Below the pieces are notes generated by a model. The model made no database searches and had not been told where the DNA came from. It saw only the letters and a list, made by a program, of their open reading frames with translations. This document shows positions 11,051 to 24,167 of a stretch of DNA of 64,000 nucleotides, one piece after another. Position 1 is the stretch's first letter, and each line of letters opens with the position of its first letter. The translations under genes and the position numbers were made by a program. The DNA is from Scilla litardierei (Eukaryota > Streptophyta > Magnoliopsida > Asparagales > Asparagaceae): the NCBI GenBank assembly GCA_030789695.1, contig CM061140.1:171020319-171084318 (forward strand), written 5' to 3'.

Positions 11051-11900
11051 GGGTTTCATCTAAGAGCCCAAGAGCGAGGCTCAACAGATCGACCACCATA
11101 TAAAAGGCCCAACAATCAATCGGGCCCAAACACTCTCCAAGCGAAAAGGTCTATAAACACTAGAGAAATAAGATCTGTAAAACAAGAGAAATTAATATGT
11201 TGCGTAGGCTATTTAGGTAGGAATTTCTTTCTGGGCTCAGTCAAAGAGGGCACTTTCCACGGCTATGAGAAATGTTGAGAGTGTTCATAAAGCACTTTAA
11301 TCATGAGAAGGTAAAGATTAAGGATTGCAATGATAAGATTTTCATTGCAATCAAATCCCTATAATACAAACATCCTTACTCTTTTGACCAACTCCAAACA
11401 CGTGTTGAGCGGTATATAATGGTCAAGGAAAAGTTGGATCCCAGTGCACCTCCCTTATTCTTCCTATACCACAATGAGAGAATAGCTCCAAGCAACAAGA
11501 CCTAACACTAGATCTCTTACTAAGCTCACACACACTCTCAACCAAGTGGGAATCCTTGATAACAAAGCTTCTACAATATGAAGAGCTCCTCAAGGGACCA
11601 ACCCTACACCAATGAAGATCACTCCTTGGTAATAGAGTTCCCAAAAGCTAGGACACTTCCCAAGGGACTCTAGATCTCAAACAAGGAAGAAGACACGAAG
11701 ACACTCACCATGGACCTCAAAAGCAAGCTTCTTGGCTCTCCAAAACCCCGAGCTTTGCTCTCCAATCTCAGATCCAAGCTTCTTTTGGCTCTCCATGGAT
11801 TTCCTTTTCCCCCTTGAAAACAAAAGGCATCAAACTACGACCACTTTAGAGAGGCCCAAAAGCAAGCGGTCCGAGCCCAAACCAGAGGCGGGAGGCCCAC
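11051..11900. other. Unassigned intergenic, probably repeat-derived
   Basis: Short frames only. The text has no element ends that I can identify. Phrases such as repeated AAGCTTCTTGGCTCTCC (about 11727 and 11777) indicate small local duplications. Nothing can be assigned. Confidence 0.3.
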
Positions 11901-12720
11901 AAAAGGAATTCGGCCCAAACGACGAGGCCCACGAAAGGACTTGGAGTCGGGTAAACCACGACCCGGTGTACGTTCAGTCAGCCCATGCCGTCAGGAGATA
12001 ACCTCTCCCCTAAGAGGGCGGCACCTTAATGACCATTAAGGAGCCCATTAATCGACCCACACGACGCACGCAGTCGCTTGGAAGGAGGCGGATCACGGGG
12101 GCGTGAGTGGGAGAGCGATCATGGGACGTGGCCTGCTGGCGATCATGGGGCGAATCCTACAAAGAGATTTCGGAGGCGACCGAGAAAGGGATCGAATCCC
12201 CGACATCAACAACGGAGGTATTCTACTAAAAAGATCTTGCTTTTTCCATTATCTTCCCTCCCATAGCTCGGTCCGAGGATACGCGTGCCGGCCTCCTTGC
12301 GAGCCATACTGATCCCGCAGAGTATCATTCAGATCCGTTCTGACTTTGGTATCGGAGGGGACTTGGCCGGAACCAAGGTCCGACCCCCTTGACGAGTTTC
12401 TTCGTCTGCCCAGGAAGAAGTGGACCCTTGGCGCCGAGGCTACTCCTCAGCGCGGAACTCACCGAAGCAAGGCCCGCACGACAGCGAGCCCGTTCGTCAC
12501 TAGCGAGCATCGCCGTCAACTGAGTCCAAGTGATAATCAGGGCGCCGAGGCTACCCCTCAGAACTTGATTGACCGAGGTCGAGCGCTCACCTATGTGCCG
12601 AGGCTACCTCTCCGCACCCCACTGACCGATGTCCAACATTCCGGACGAAGAGCCCGCTCGTCCTCGATCCTCCAAGCGAGCCTTTTCCCGAGCCGAAGTG
12701 GACCCTCGCGCAACCCTCGC
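11900..12720 (+). mobile_element. LTR fragment of Tat-like family
   Basis: TTCTGACTTTGGTATCGGAG (about 12338-12357), followed by a CTTGACGAGTTTCTTCGTCTGCC-like segment, parallels TTCTAACTTAAGCATCGGAG and its downstream text in the LTR at 9260, and the LTR at 49120. No LTR ends, primer site or polypurine tract could be placed. It abuts the broken copia gag at about 12725-12780. Confidence 0.4.
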
Positions 12721-12759
12721 TGAGAATACACATGCTTGGTGGGACCAATGGATTCCGGC

Positions 12760-13285
12760 TGAGAATACACACGCATGAGGATTGCATCCTTCTCATGGAA
12801 GGACGTGTAAGTCTTTTCTAGCATGCGTTCTTCCGTGACTTCTTCACCACACAACTTCAAGTATGAGGTGATATTGTGAAGTGCTGAGTTACACTCAGCA
12901 ACGGACTTGAAGTCATGAAGTTGGAGTTTTTTCCACTCATAACATGCACGTGGGAGGATCACATCTTTCTGATGCTTATACCTATTCTCCAGTGCAGTCC
13001 ACAACTCTAGTGGATCTTCTACAATGAGATATTCGGCCTTCAGAGTCAGATCAATATGTCGCCTGATATAGATTGTGGCTTTCGCCTTATCTACATCAGA
13101 GACTATTGGTGTAGAAGCTGTCTCAGCAGTGCTCGTTGTCGTGGCCGTAGCCGTAGGCACAGGAGTAGAGACTGTGGCCATAAAGCCCTGTTCGTGAAAG
13201 TGGAACTCAGGTCCACATGCCATCTCAGATAGTTCTTTCCAGCCGCATCGAGAACTTCAAAGTCGACGCTCGCTATTTTTGCCAT
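12760..13285 (-). pseudogene. Copia gag remnant (UBN2-like), broken
   Basis: Reading begins MAKIASVDFEVLDAAGKNYL at 13285, the usual start of copia gag proteins. A frameshift near 13200 moves it into a second frame, which carries DKAKATIYIRRHID, WTALENRYKHQK, the FKSVAECNSALHNI region and LEKTYTSFHEKD. The match stops at about 12780, where unrelated LTR-like text begins, so the C-terminal nucleocapsid part and all of pol are missing. In the element the protein would have packaged the RNA. The matching 5' LTR is 24 kb away at 37642-37810, because element D inserted into the leader between them. Confidence 0.75.
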
Positions 13286-15104
13286 ATAATCTATGCATTT
13301 AAAATAACATGAATTAATAATAAAGCATATTAAAAATTCATGTAAAATTAATAAATTAGTTGCGTGGACGACCAGTCATCACATAATAAAGTCCAAAGTC
13401 CATAAGATATAGTCCAGAGAATACAAAAGACAAAAATGGAAAAGTACAACTTGGTAATCCATTGGGGTCCCAACAAATTTGCAATTTTGCATCCGTCTTT
13501 AAGGAAAGATACTCCGGTCTTTGGCTTATACAAATATATCATCACTACAATTCAATTTCTCTCAAAAAAAGAAAATGCGAGAAATATAAAATGGTGACAA
13601 ACTGGCAGATCCAAAACCACAACATAATTTATTAAACATCCATGCAATTTAAATTATGCAACAAATACATGTATAAATCATTGCGTAACATCACCTGCAA
13701 ATAATTAAATATGGAAAAATTAAAATATTTAATAATTACTTAGGCCACGAGGAGACATATCATGCACCATTAGGTTAAATAACTAACGGCAGAGCGATCT
13801 CAGGACCTTTTATAATTATTAAACATAAAAATATTAATTATTCCAATGTAATAATTATGCAAATTGTGATGTTATTAATATTATATGGACCAAAAACATT
13901 ATTTTATTAACAAAAATTCTCCAAAAATTAAAATTTATTGCCAATAAATGATTTATGGTTTTTTCTTATTTTTTCAGAATTTTTCAGAATTTTTCTGGAT
14001 TTTTCTAATTATTTTAAGGATTTTTAATAGAAAATCTGATTTAAAAATAGATTTTACTATTTAGAAAGGCCTTTTTAGAAACATATTTATAACTTACCCT
14101 CAATACCTAAGAAGAGTTATTAATACTCAACCTCATCCCCCTAATTTTTCCTGATTTTTCTGGATTTTTGTAGAATATTTCAGATTTTTTTTCAAATTTA
14201 CCAGAATTTTCTAAAATTTTCAGGGATTTATAGAGTATTTTTTGAATTCTATATATAAATATATAATAATTTCAGAATATTTTTATTTCTTTTCAAAAGA
14301 ACAAAGAAAAATCGGCTTGCATGCCGGAAGCCCGCGGGCGGGCTGCGGGCTTTAAGCCCGATAGCCAAAAATACCCAGATTTTTTTTCTCTCTGGGCTCA
14401 TGGCCCATCAGGAGAGTCACATGCCTCTTCTACCCCTCACCCTAGGGTTAGGGTTTAAACGGGGGAGCCGTCGGCGACGCAGCCCCCCACCCCCACCCCC
14501 CGCCGCCGCAGCATCGGGTGGGGGGGATGTGTTCTAAGGGGGGCGCCAGGGGCGGCGGCCCAGCCCCCCTCAATCGAGGTCGACGTCCCCCTTACCGGGG
14601 GGGCTGACAGGCGTCGAAGCCCCCTCTGCAGGGGGTAGCCTGCAGGCGCCGAAGCCCCCTCTGTAGGGGGTCGGGGGGAGGGGGACAACGCACCCCCTCA
14701 TACCCTTTGATCTCGATCGGGGGGAGCAGCGCCCCCCTCCTTTGATCGGACAGAGGAGGTCGCCCCCCTGCGGCCATTAGAGCCAGTGGGGGGGGGTCTC
14801 CCCTTTAGGAGTGAAGATTCATACGACGATCCGGCCTTCGGGGCCTTCGACATCAATAGCGAGAGTATGAGAACAATCCGGTGGTTCATTACGTGCAAGC
14901 GATCGCTTCTGGCGATGTCGCCGGAAAATCCTTTGGCATGCTGCTTTAGGCGGGTTAGTCGTCAACAGAGATGAAGACAATAATGGAGATATTTTTTTGT
15001 AATAAAATAGTTTTTATTTGTATTTTGATTTGATTATTACAAGCAACATGCATATGTAATAAAATTTTTTATCGTCCATAATCTATATCTACGGGAAAAG
15101 AAGC
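13286..15104 (-). mobile_element. Leader (untranslated) of the copia element
   Basis: This lies between the copia gag start and the insertion point of D; on the other side of D the leader continues at 37439-37641. It is AT-rich at 13300-14300 with several AATTTTTCAGAATTTTTC-like repeats. It then has a strongly GC-rich block (14455-14800) with reiterated CGAAGCCCCCTCTG-type text. No ORF beyond short ones is credible. Confidence 0.45.
14455..14800. repeat. GC-rich reiterated block
   Basis: Runs of G and C alternate, with repeated GCCCCCTCTGCAGGGGGT and GCCGAAGCCCCCTCTGTAGG variants (about 14610-14670) that form local palindromes. The style resembles the interior of the Mutator-like element at 2760-3250, but I found no inverted terminal repeats around it. 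Confidence 0.5.
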
Positions 15105-16920
15105 TGTAACGGCATGTTTTCATCAAGACAAACTATTTACGTATTTGACCAATTTTTCAATTTTTAAACTATTTTATAATGATTTGTCAGGAGTTTTACG
15201 ATTTCAAAAATTTCTTATAAAAATATTTTGAGATATCAGACTAGCTATGAAGTATTTTAGTAAGTTCGGATTTCATCAAATACCTCTAAATAATCTGATA
15301 AAAATTAATTTTCAGTTATTACCGTGTTGGCTTAATGAATTTATTTTCAATACAAACATTATCAAAACGATTTCAAACTTTTATAGTAACATTCAATTAT
15401 CATTTAGGGCTTTTCATATTTATTTCGTAATTTTCTGAAGTCAAATCAGTAGAGAACCCGCAAACCCGCTTCCTTAACGTTTTGGCCTAAAACTAGTATT
15501 TTCGTAGCTTAAATCCTGAAACAGACTTCGTATTCGCGATTCTCGTGACGATACGAACCCGTGGGTATGTTTTCGTAATTTTTTGGACACGTTTGACTCA
15601 AGGGACAAAATCGTAATTTCATATATATATGGTATTTTTTAACCAATGATCATTTACCTAACACTAACGATGTAATTCTTTACCCTAATTAACCTACCCT
15701 AAGAGTTGTTAAGATGAGGAAAATGTGTTCACGTTTTCCATTCAGATACATCTCCCCTAAACCTTAGTCAAACCCACCAACAACCCTATTAATTACCCTT
15801 AATTAATACCATTGACTAACCTAATATTAAATTAATTGCTAATCATACTTAACCCTACCCTAATCCCCGTTCTTCTTTGTTATCAGGCCAACACACAGTT
15901 CAGGGCTCCCCCTAATCCTGGCTCTCCTCTCACACACTCTCTCAAACACTCACCGCCCTCTCACTCTCAGCCTCTCTCTCCCCGAGCCCGAGCGGCAACC
16001 CCGACCCCACTTCCCTCCGCTCCTCCGACGAGCAGCTCCTCTAGCTCGATCATCAGCCCATGCTGCCGTCCGCCTGTCGCTCAGCCCTTCGACTCGACAC
16101 CAAGCCCGCTCGACCCACCGTCGCCTCCATCTCCCCACGGTAACCCCCCAGACCATGCTCCGGCCCTCATCGACCACCGCTGTACCCTCCCACATCCTCG
16201 CACGTCTGCCGAGCAGTGCCTCCACTGCTTCGACGTTGTAACGATCGGTTTTTACCGTTACTATTATCTGTGTTTTCCTTCTCGTATGTTTCTTTTCCTG
16301 TAACCGTTGTTGGACGTCTCCGTACCCATACCCGTACCCGTATTCTTCTTCTTTCATACTTAATATCATCATCATTATTATTATCCTTTAATTATTAATT
16401 TCAAATATTTTGGTATAATTAGTTTAACTTTCAAATTCAAATTCGAATTTCAAATCTTGTAATCTTTTTAAAAGTCAAATGAACTTACCTTGTTTGGACC
16501 CATTTAAATCCCTTGATGAAATATTATTCCCTATTATAGTCTATAAATTAGGATCCCACTATTATCAATTCAGATCCCTTCCTATTATAACTGTAGCCTC
16601 GTTGTAACCCCCGGCCGAACTAGCACACACGCACCCATCAGTTCACGCACACACCAACATTAACACACATTTTCATTTGAACCTGGGCTAAACAAGCAAA
16701 CCTATGTGGACTCTACCCTATTATAATAAGAAATAATTTGGAACCAAAACCCCTCTCACGTGTTGCCCAAGCCCAGCCTATTTTCCTTATACAAACATAG
16801 AAACCCTATAGCTATAACCCTAGGCCTAGCTAACAGCAACCTAGGCCGCAACCTCATACACTAATAATCAATAATAATAGGATAGGAGAACACCTATGAC
16901 CCAATAGGCCCATGTGCTGT

Positions 16921-18521
16921 TGGTTGACTCGGAAAACGCGCAAGTGCACGCCTTCCACTCCCAAGCGTATGAGTGTCAATGCAATATAAGTACCGGGTCG
17001 GATCACAGGGACAAGTCGTTCTACGTTCACAAAATTGATCGATAACGAAAAATAAAGTGTGTTACAACAACTAACGGTGGATGAGTGTGAGAAAAAGTGT
17101 GGTGAAAATTAAAAATCTAACCTAAGTGGCTAAGGGTGGAGAGCCGAATCGGCAAGTAACAAGGAGGACTCATGTGGTGTGTGTGTGAATGAGGCCGTGG
17201 GCGTGGAAATTCATCCCAAATATAACTCAATTGATCTCCCGGCTAAGGGAGCTCAATCGGAAAATACGGCATTTCATCGAATGTGTGGGGTGCAATAAGT
17301 AATGAATGAAACTCACATGAGTAATAATCAATTAAGCACATTAGAGAGGGTCCGCTAGGATTATCCTCTTCTTGGATTCCCCCTTAGGGTTCCAATAAAC
17401 AAAGTTCTAGGGTTTCATACACAAATTAGACAATGAAATTGTGCTAGAGATGAAAACCACAACCCAACAACAGCAAGCACAACACAATAACACAAGATAG
17501 ATTTCAGAAATTCATAATGAAAAGGAGAAGATTTTACTCAAATTCTATCATCCAATTACAATACAAAATCTAAATCAAATACACAATAGGTTGGAGAAAT
17601 TTCACCCAAGTGTCACTCCAAGATGAAAATCCTCCTCTCCCAAGTGCTCCTCCAAGCTTCAAGCTTCCTCAAGCTCCTCCCATGGCCTCCAAGCTCTTCT
17701 TACCCCTCCAAAATTTAGCAAAAATAAGAACTAGGGCTGAAAAACCCCCCAAATTCGCAATATAACCCAAGCACAGCTTATCGGGTCTGTTTTTAAGTCA
17801 AACGGGTCGGATTCTGGCCTAAACCCGCAAGCAATGCCAAAATCTGCAGAAAATTTCAGCACCGTCACCCTGTCTTGCGAAAATTCTAGAAAAATCATCC
17901 GACCTCGGAATGACGTGTTCCAGGCGGCAATGGAACCGTAACAAAGTGTACAATCACAAAAAAATATCATTAGGCCAGGATATATTCTGCAATAATAGCA
18001 GAATTCTTCACAAGAGAGGCAAAGTTGCAGAAATTTTCAGCACCGTCACCCTGTCTTGCGAAAATTCTACAAAAATCATCCGACCTCGGAATGACGTGTT
18101 CCAGGCGGAGATGGAACCGTAACAAAGTGTAAAATTACAGAAAAATATCATTAGGCCGGAATATATACTAGAATGATAGCAGAATTCTGCACAAGAGGGG
18201 AAAAGCTGAATTTCCAGACCCGAAATTTTCAACACCATCACCATGTCTTCCAAAAAATGCAGTAAATTGCTCCGACCTCCAAAATTTCTGGAAAAATATG
18301 CGATGGAATCGGGACTTCATGAAATTTGACTGAAAAATAATAGGAGACTAAGATGAATATGATAATAAGCTGTAAAAATTGTGTTTTATGCATATGTAAA
18401 CGATAAGCTCCAAATTTAAGAGATATCAAAAATATGTATGAAACAAAGCTAAGATATGATTAATACATGCACAAAAAGCACTGAAATGGGGGGATAAATA
18501 TACAATTTTTACCCTGAATCA
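16921..18521 (-). repeat. 3' LTR of the gag-only element
   Basis: Runs from TGGTTGACTCGG to TACCCTGAATCA in plus-strand text. It matches the other LTR almost throughout. The main difference is that it lacks a 12-14 base segment (AAAATTACCGGTGAG region) present near 21580 in the other copy. Inside both are two tandem copies of a roughly 165-bp segment around CCGACCTCGGAATGACGTG. Confidence 0.85.
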
Positions 18522-19692
18522 CACCCCCAACTAGCTTTTTGCTAGTCCCTAGCAAAATATGCGATATATTCGGACAAAATTGAAAGCATGCACCAACTTC
18601 ACGATGTCATCATGGCATATACAAAATAGTATTTCCACTTGATTCCAAAGCCAATATAACCATTTTATGAAAGTAAATAACAAATGACACACTCTTCAAT
18701 CCAATTCAAAGAAAAGTAAGCATATAAGCACCGTATCACACGTATCGAGAAATATCACAATGTTAAAATTTCAAATTTTCATGAAAATGACCAAAACCAA
18801 AAGAAATTCCTTCTAAGTGGTGGGAGATGAGACTGCGTCACTCATGTTGCTTATTCTTTCATTTATCATTCATTTTTATTTTCTTTCTTTCTTTTTCTTT
18901 TTTTTGTTTTTGATGTTTATGTTTTGCATTCACGCGATAACGCCATAAATGCAAACACCGGCACATTTGCATACACGTGATGACACTATATATGCAAATG
19001 GATGGAGTGATCTCCTAAATCTCATTTTTGGCGTCCTCCCCAATGTTTCGTGGGACACCGGCTACTCAATTCGATTAGAAAGAAACATTCACTTATACTA
19101 ACTTTTTTTTCATTCCAACATGAATTAGCAACTCATCCACCCACTCCTAAGAGGAAAACAAAGCATGCACAATTGGCCAAATCCAATCCAATTAAAAACT
19201 ACACCATTCATCCCAACACATGCAATCACTTACACCAAATTTTTCCCAAATTATCTCAAAGAGAGTATCACAACATATGAAATAGTTTCATACATGGCAT
19301 ATTAGCATTCGACTCCAAAATGGAAAAGAAATTAACACATGCCAATCCAACATCAAAAATTTGATACCAAAATGATAATCCGAAAAAATTGCATGACATG
19401 AAAGCATGTAGGGACTAAGCACAAAGCAAATGACGTATGGGCAAGGAGGCCAAAATATGATATGCAATGAAATTCAAGGAATGAGGCGAAACATGGAGGA
19501 ATCTCAAAAAAAAAATTAGGCCAAAATCCTAACAATCTAAAGATTCTAACACTCTCCCCCCAACTTAAAATAAGCATTGTCCTCAATGATGGAAGAGTAT
19601 CAGATCTTGGCAAAAGATCCTAGAAAAGAGAAAAAAATACGAAAGCAAACATGCAAAAGCAAACTAATTAACTTTTTATTTATTTACACTAC

Positions 19693-21345
19693 TTAAAGGA
19701 AAGAATACACCTTAGCAAAAGGCGGATCTCGAATGTATAACGGCGGTGGCAACTGATCGATCATATCCTTTTGCTCCTCCGCCAGCTGCTTTGGAGCTAG
19801 GCCGCCACCGGCATCCTTGGATTCCAGCAATGTAACTCCCAGCGTCCCCTTGGGATAATATATGTCACGTGGGAGACGAGCTGCATCAATCCAAATCATG
19901 TTCTCATGCCCTGCAATAAAAGCATTCCAAAATGGGTCGTCAGAAAAAGAATTTAAGTGTAAACGACGACAATCGGAATCAAAAATATGCGGAAGTGCAA
20001 ATTGGGATTCAGAAATGCAAGACATGATATGGTGGAAACTTCCCTGAATAATGACGCTAGGTGTGGCATGATACGCTGCCTCAGGAGGATGTGGAAGTGG
20101 CTGCAGAGAGAAAACTGGAGTAGGAGGGAGCTCGGGCTCAATATATACCATGTCGCAATCCCCGTCGCTATCCTCTTCCTCGACATCAATATCAACGTCA
20201 ACAATCTCTGCGGCACTCCCCACAACTAGTAACTGGTCCTGACAAACCTCCTCGATGACTGGCAAGTGCGCATCCTGAGGCGAGGGAGGTGACATATGTG
20301 ACAGGACTGGAGATAGATTCGTCTCGGGCAAATCCAAGCACGCATCACCCTCGTCATCCCAGAAATATTTCATCTCAGTCGTCCTCCCTAAGTACTCAAC
20401 CGCCTCGACCTGTGAGGCTAACTCTGAAGTGGACTGTGGCTCAGGCTCCATGGTGTCCTCAATCTGCTCTAGGCCATCATGCACATCCGCTTCATTCTCA
20501 ACCTCAAAGTGAAAATGCATCGTGTCACCGTCGTGGTCGACACGCACTCCATCATCTATCTCCTCTGACTCCTCAAAATATATATGCTCAAATTCCTCTA
20601 CTTGGCCCCAATGCACCCTCTTCACAGGTTTCTCTTGGTAATCCATAGGGTCGCACTGGAATGAGCCCTCAGCTGGCTTTTCAGGCTGGTACTGGTCCTG
20701 CTGCTCCGCATCCTAAAATGAAAACTGGGACTGACCATCATCCTCATATCCAAGTGACGGCTCTCCAGATGGCACAGTCTGCTCCCACGCTGCAAGGTCC
20801 CTCAGGTAACACCAGGAATCCTCGGTCGAATAATCAAAGAACTCTCCACCGCAGCTCATCTGCACCAAATCTCGCCCAGATGGCGATAACCCTGTGTAGA
20901 AGATCTGCAGAAGATGATCCTCGTAAAAGCTCTGGTGTGGGCACACAAGCACCAAATCAGTGAACCTCTGCCAAGCCTAATGGTAGGCCTCCCATTCAGC
21001 CTGACTAAAGATCGCTATATGCTGCTCCATGGCCTGCCGCCCCTGTACCTGCTCCAAAAAGATAGGCAAAAATACTCGGAGAAATTCAGCCTGAAACGAC
21101 AACCAAGTAAAATGTGAGTCGAGAGACAAAGAATCAAACCAAAGTCTAGCATCATCTTGCAACGAAGAGGGAAAAAATCTGAAATATATGCAATCATCAT
21201 CAATATTCCCACCAAGACATGAAAACATCAACTCTTCAAATTTTCTAATATGTAAATGAGGGTTTTCCCACTCCGTGCCATGAAAGTATGTCGGAAGTGG
21301 GATATCCTCCAAATCAACGTCCAAAAAATCTGAAGATGATGCCAT
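19693..21345 (-). pseudogene. Gag-like protein of the gag-only element, with two in-frame stops
   Basis: One frame runs from ATG at 21345 (MASSSDFLDVDLEDIPLP) to 19693, about 550 codons. It is interrupted only by two TAG codons, at 20977-20979 and 20713-20715. The first part holds the retrotransposon gag pattern (PSSLQDDARLWFDSLSLD, then a WLSFQAEFLRVFLP-type core). The last 317 residues are very acidic, with many D/E runs and no zinc knuckle. The first in-frame upstream ATG (21426) would add 27 residues; I prefer 21345 because family members begin there. Frame conservation across both stops suggests they are recent. A paralogue search would show whether the acidic tail is usual. Confidence 0.7.
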
Positions 21346-21494
21346 GGTAAAAAAATTTCCAAGAAAATGAAAATAACAACCAAAAGACTCAATAAAAGGA
21401 AAATAAATAAACGAAAAGACACACACTAAAAGATAGAAGTATCACACTAAAAATTTCAAAATCAATCAAAAATTGCTAATAATAGAAACCGTTG

Positions 21495-21512
21495 TCCCCG
21501 GCAATGGCGCCA
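21495..21512 (-). other. Primer binding site of the gag-only element
   Basis: On the minus strand, TGGCGCCATTGCCGGGGA begins 2 bases after the 5' LTR. This is the usual form of primer site in many plant Ty3/gypsy elements. Confidence 0.75.
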
Positions 21513-21514
21513 AT

Positions 21515-23127
21515 TGGTTGACTCGGAAAACGCGCAAGTGCACGCCTTCCACTCCCAAGCGTAGGAGTGTCAATGCAATATAAAAATTACCGGTGAGTAC
21601 CGGGTCGGATCACAGGGACAAGTCGTTCTACGTTCACAAAATTGATCGATAACGAAAAATAAAGTGTGTTACAACAACTAACGGTGGATGAGTGTGAGAA
21701 AAAGTGTGGTGAAAATTAAAAATCTAACCTAAGTGGCTAAGGGTGGAGAGCCGAATCGGCAAGTAACAAGGAGGACTCATGTGGTGTGTGTGTGAATGAG
21801 GCCGTGGGCGTGGAAATTCATCCCAAATATAACTCAATTGATCTCCCGGCTAAGGGAGCTCAATCGGAAAATACGGCATTTCATCGAATGTGTGGGGTGC
21901 AATAAGTAATGAATGAAACTCACATGAGTAATAATCAATTAAGCACATTAGAGAGGGTCCGCTAGGATTATCCTCTTCTTGGATTCCCCCTTAGGGTTCC
22001 AATAAACAAAGTTCTAGGGTTTCATACACAAATTAGACAATGAAATTGTGCTAGAGATGAAAACCACAACCCAACAACAACAAGCACAACACAATAACAC
22101 AAGATAGATTTCAGAAATTCATAATGAAAAGGAGAAGATTTTACTCAAATTCTATCATCCAATTACAATACAAAATCTAAATCAAATACACAATAGGTTG
22201 GAGAAATTTCACCCAAGTGTCACTCCAAGATGAAAATTTCCCTCTCCCAAGTGCTCCTCCAAGCTTTAAGCTTCCTCAAGCTCCTCCCATGGCCTCCAAG
22301 CTCTTCTTCCCCCTCCAAAATTTAGCTAAAATAAGAACTAGGGCTGAAAAACCCCCAAATTCGCAATATAACCCAAGCACAGCTTATCGGGTCTGTTTTT
22401 AAGTCAAACGGGTCGGATTCTGGCCTAAACCTGCAAGCAATGCCAAAATCTGTAGAAAATTTCAGCACCGTCACCCTGTCTTGCGAAAATTCTAGCAAAA
22501 TCATCCGACCTCAGAATGACGTGTTCCAGGCAGCGATGGAACCGTAACAGAGTGTACAATCACAGAAAAATATCATTAGGCCAGGATATATACTGTAATA
22601 ATAGCAGAATTCTTCACAAGAGAGGCAAAGTTGCAGAAATTTTCAGCACCGTCACCCTGTCTTGCGAAAATTCTAGAAAAATCATCCGACCTCGGAATGA
22701 CGTGTTCCAGGCGGCGATGGAACCGTAACAAAGTGTAAAATCACAGAAAAATATCATTAGGCCGGAATATATACTAGAATGATAGCAGAATTCTACACAA
22801 GAGGGGAAAAGCTGAATTTCCAGACCCGAAATTTTCAACACCATCACCATGTCTTCCAAAAAATGCAGTAAATTGCTCCGACCTCCAAAATTTCTGGAAA
22901 AATATGCGATGGAATCGGGAGTTCATGAAATTTGACTGAAAAATAATAGGAGACTAATATGAATAAGATAATAAGCTGTAAAAATTGTGTTTTATGCATA
23001 TGTAAACGATAAGCTCCAAATTTAAGAGATATCAAAAATATGTATGAAACAAAGCTAAGATATGATTAATACATGCACAAAAAGCACTGAAATGGGGGGA
23101 TAAATATACAATTTTTACCCTGAATCA
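21515..23127 (-). repeat. 5' LTR of the gag-only element
   Basis: It is 1613 bp, begins and ends like its partner (TGGTTGACTCGG ... CCTGAATCA in plus text), and borders the primer site. Confidence 0.85.
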
Positions 23128-23179
23128 CCTGTCGAATAACTCCCCTTCACTATTTATATATTTAAAAAAAACCCTAGGG

Positions 23180-23700
23180 ATTCATGTTTTCTCTTTACCC
23201 CTACATCAGCTAACGCCGCCCCTCTCTATCTCCCTTCTCCACGCAAGATAGCACAGGCCTTCTCCCTCTTCTTCGCAACGCCAAACGCTCCACGCCCCGA
23301 CTTCATCTACCCCGCAGCGGCCAGCTTCCCTCCACCGTGCGCACGGCCTCTCCCCCAGCCTCGCTCCCGTCCTCCGCCCTGCAGCCCGACGACGACCTCA
23401 GGCCGCGACACCAACCCTCTGCCGCTCCGGCGACGACGATAAACCCAGAGAGCCGTCGACCTCTGTTTTCTCGTGTGGCCTCTCCGGCGAGCCCAGCAAC
23501 TGACCGGAGCCGCTGCACCCTCACAGCGACCACCATCGCGGACCCGAGCTCCCCTCAGCGTCGCGACACAGCCCCGACACCCCATCTTCCGCCTGAGACC
23601 CGCCTGCAGACTCCCTTGCGGTCATCTCCCCTCAGACACTTTGCAGCACCCCCAAGCTCAGTACTCGGCCGACCTTCCCCTGCAAAGCGAGGGCAGTGTA
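23180..23700 (+). other. GC-rich, gene-less segment of element B
   Basis: C-rich text with proline/arginine/serine frames in several phases (for example 23337-23705) but no domain. It is the positional match of the GC-rich segments in A and A'. Confidence 0.4.
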
Positions 23701-24167
23701 ACTAAACACGTGAGTATCCCCATGTGCTTGCAACCTGTTTGATAATAATAACCTAAATCATTATATTATGGGTAGGTTGTATAAGTATATTATGTTATGT
23801 GCTTGCAACCTGATAATAATAACCAGTTTGATAATTATATTATGTGCTTGCAACCTGTTAGTCTTATGTTGCAGCATGTACGAATAATCACTGTAAGTTT
23901 AACACAAAGTAGTCATTGGTAAGGTAAATTGTAAATGTGTATGTTATGTATATTTTCAGTTCACAAAAGTATGTTATATATAGATACATATCAGTTTATA
24001 TGTTAGCTTATTATAATATACAGCTAATATATGTTAATGCAAATATATAAATATAAGGTAGATTTAACGAGTTTTGTTTTCCTTGGCCTGATATTACAAA
24101 AACCGTGACGCAGATATAATACGCTTTTCATCGTGATCACCTGGACACCCGAAACCAACTATATCAG

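Larger units (their letters stand above)
16921..23127 (-). mobile_element. Gag-only LTR retrotransposon (TR-GAG type)
   Basis: Two LTRs in direct order (16921-18521 and 21515-23127) flank 3.0 kb. On the minus strand the 5' LTR is the right copy. It is followed by a primer site TGGCGCCATTGCCGGGGA, a gag-like frame, then a polypurine tract TTGGGGGTG just before the 3' LTR. There is no protease, reverse transcriptase or integrase and too little room for them. This matches the terminal-repeat-with-gag class of non-autonomous elements, which depend on enzymes supplied by a relative. Flanking bases GCTGT and CCTGT give a duplication with one mismatch. LTR similarity is high, so the insertion is recent compared with its hosts. 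Confidence 0.8.
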
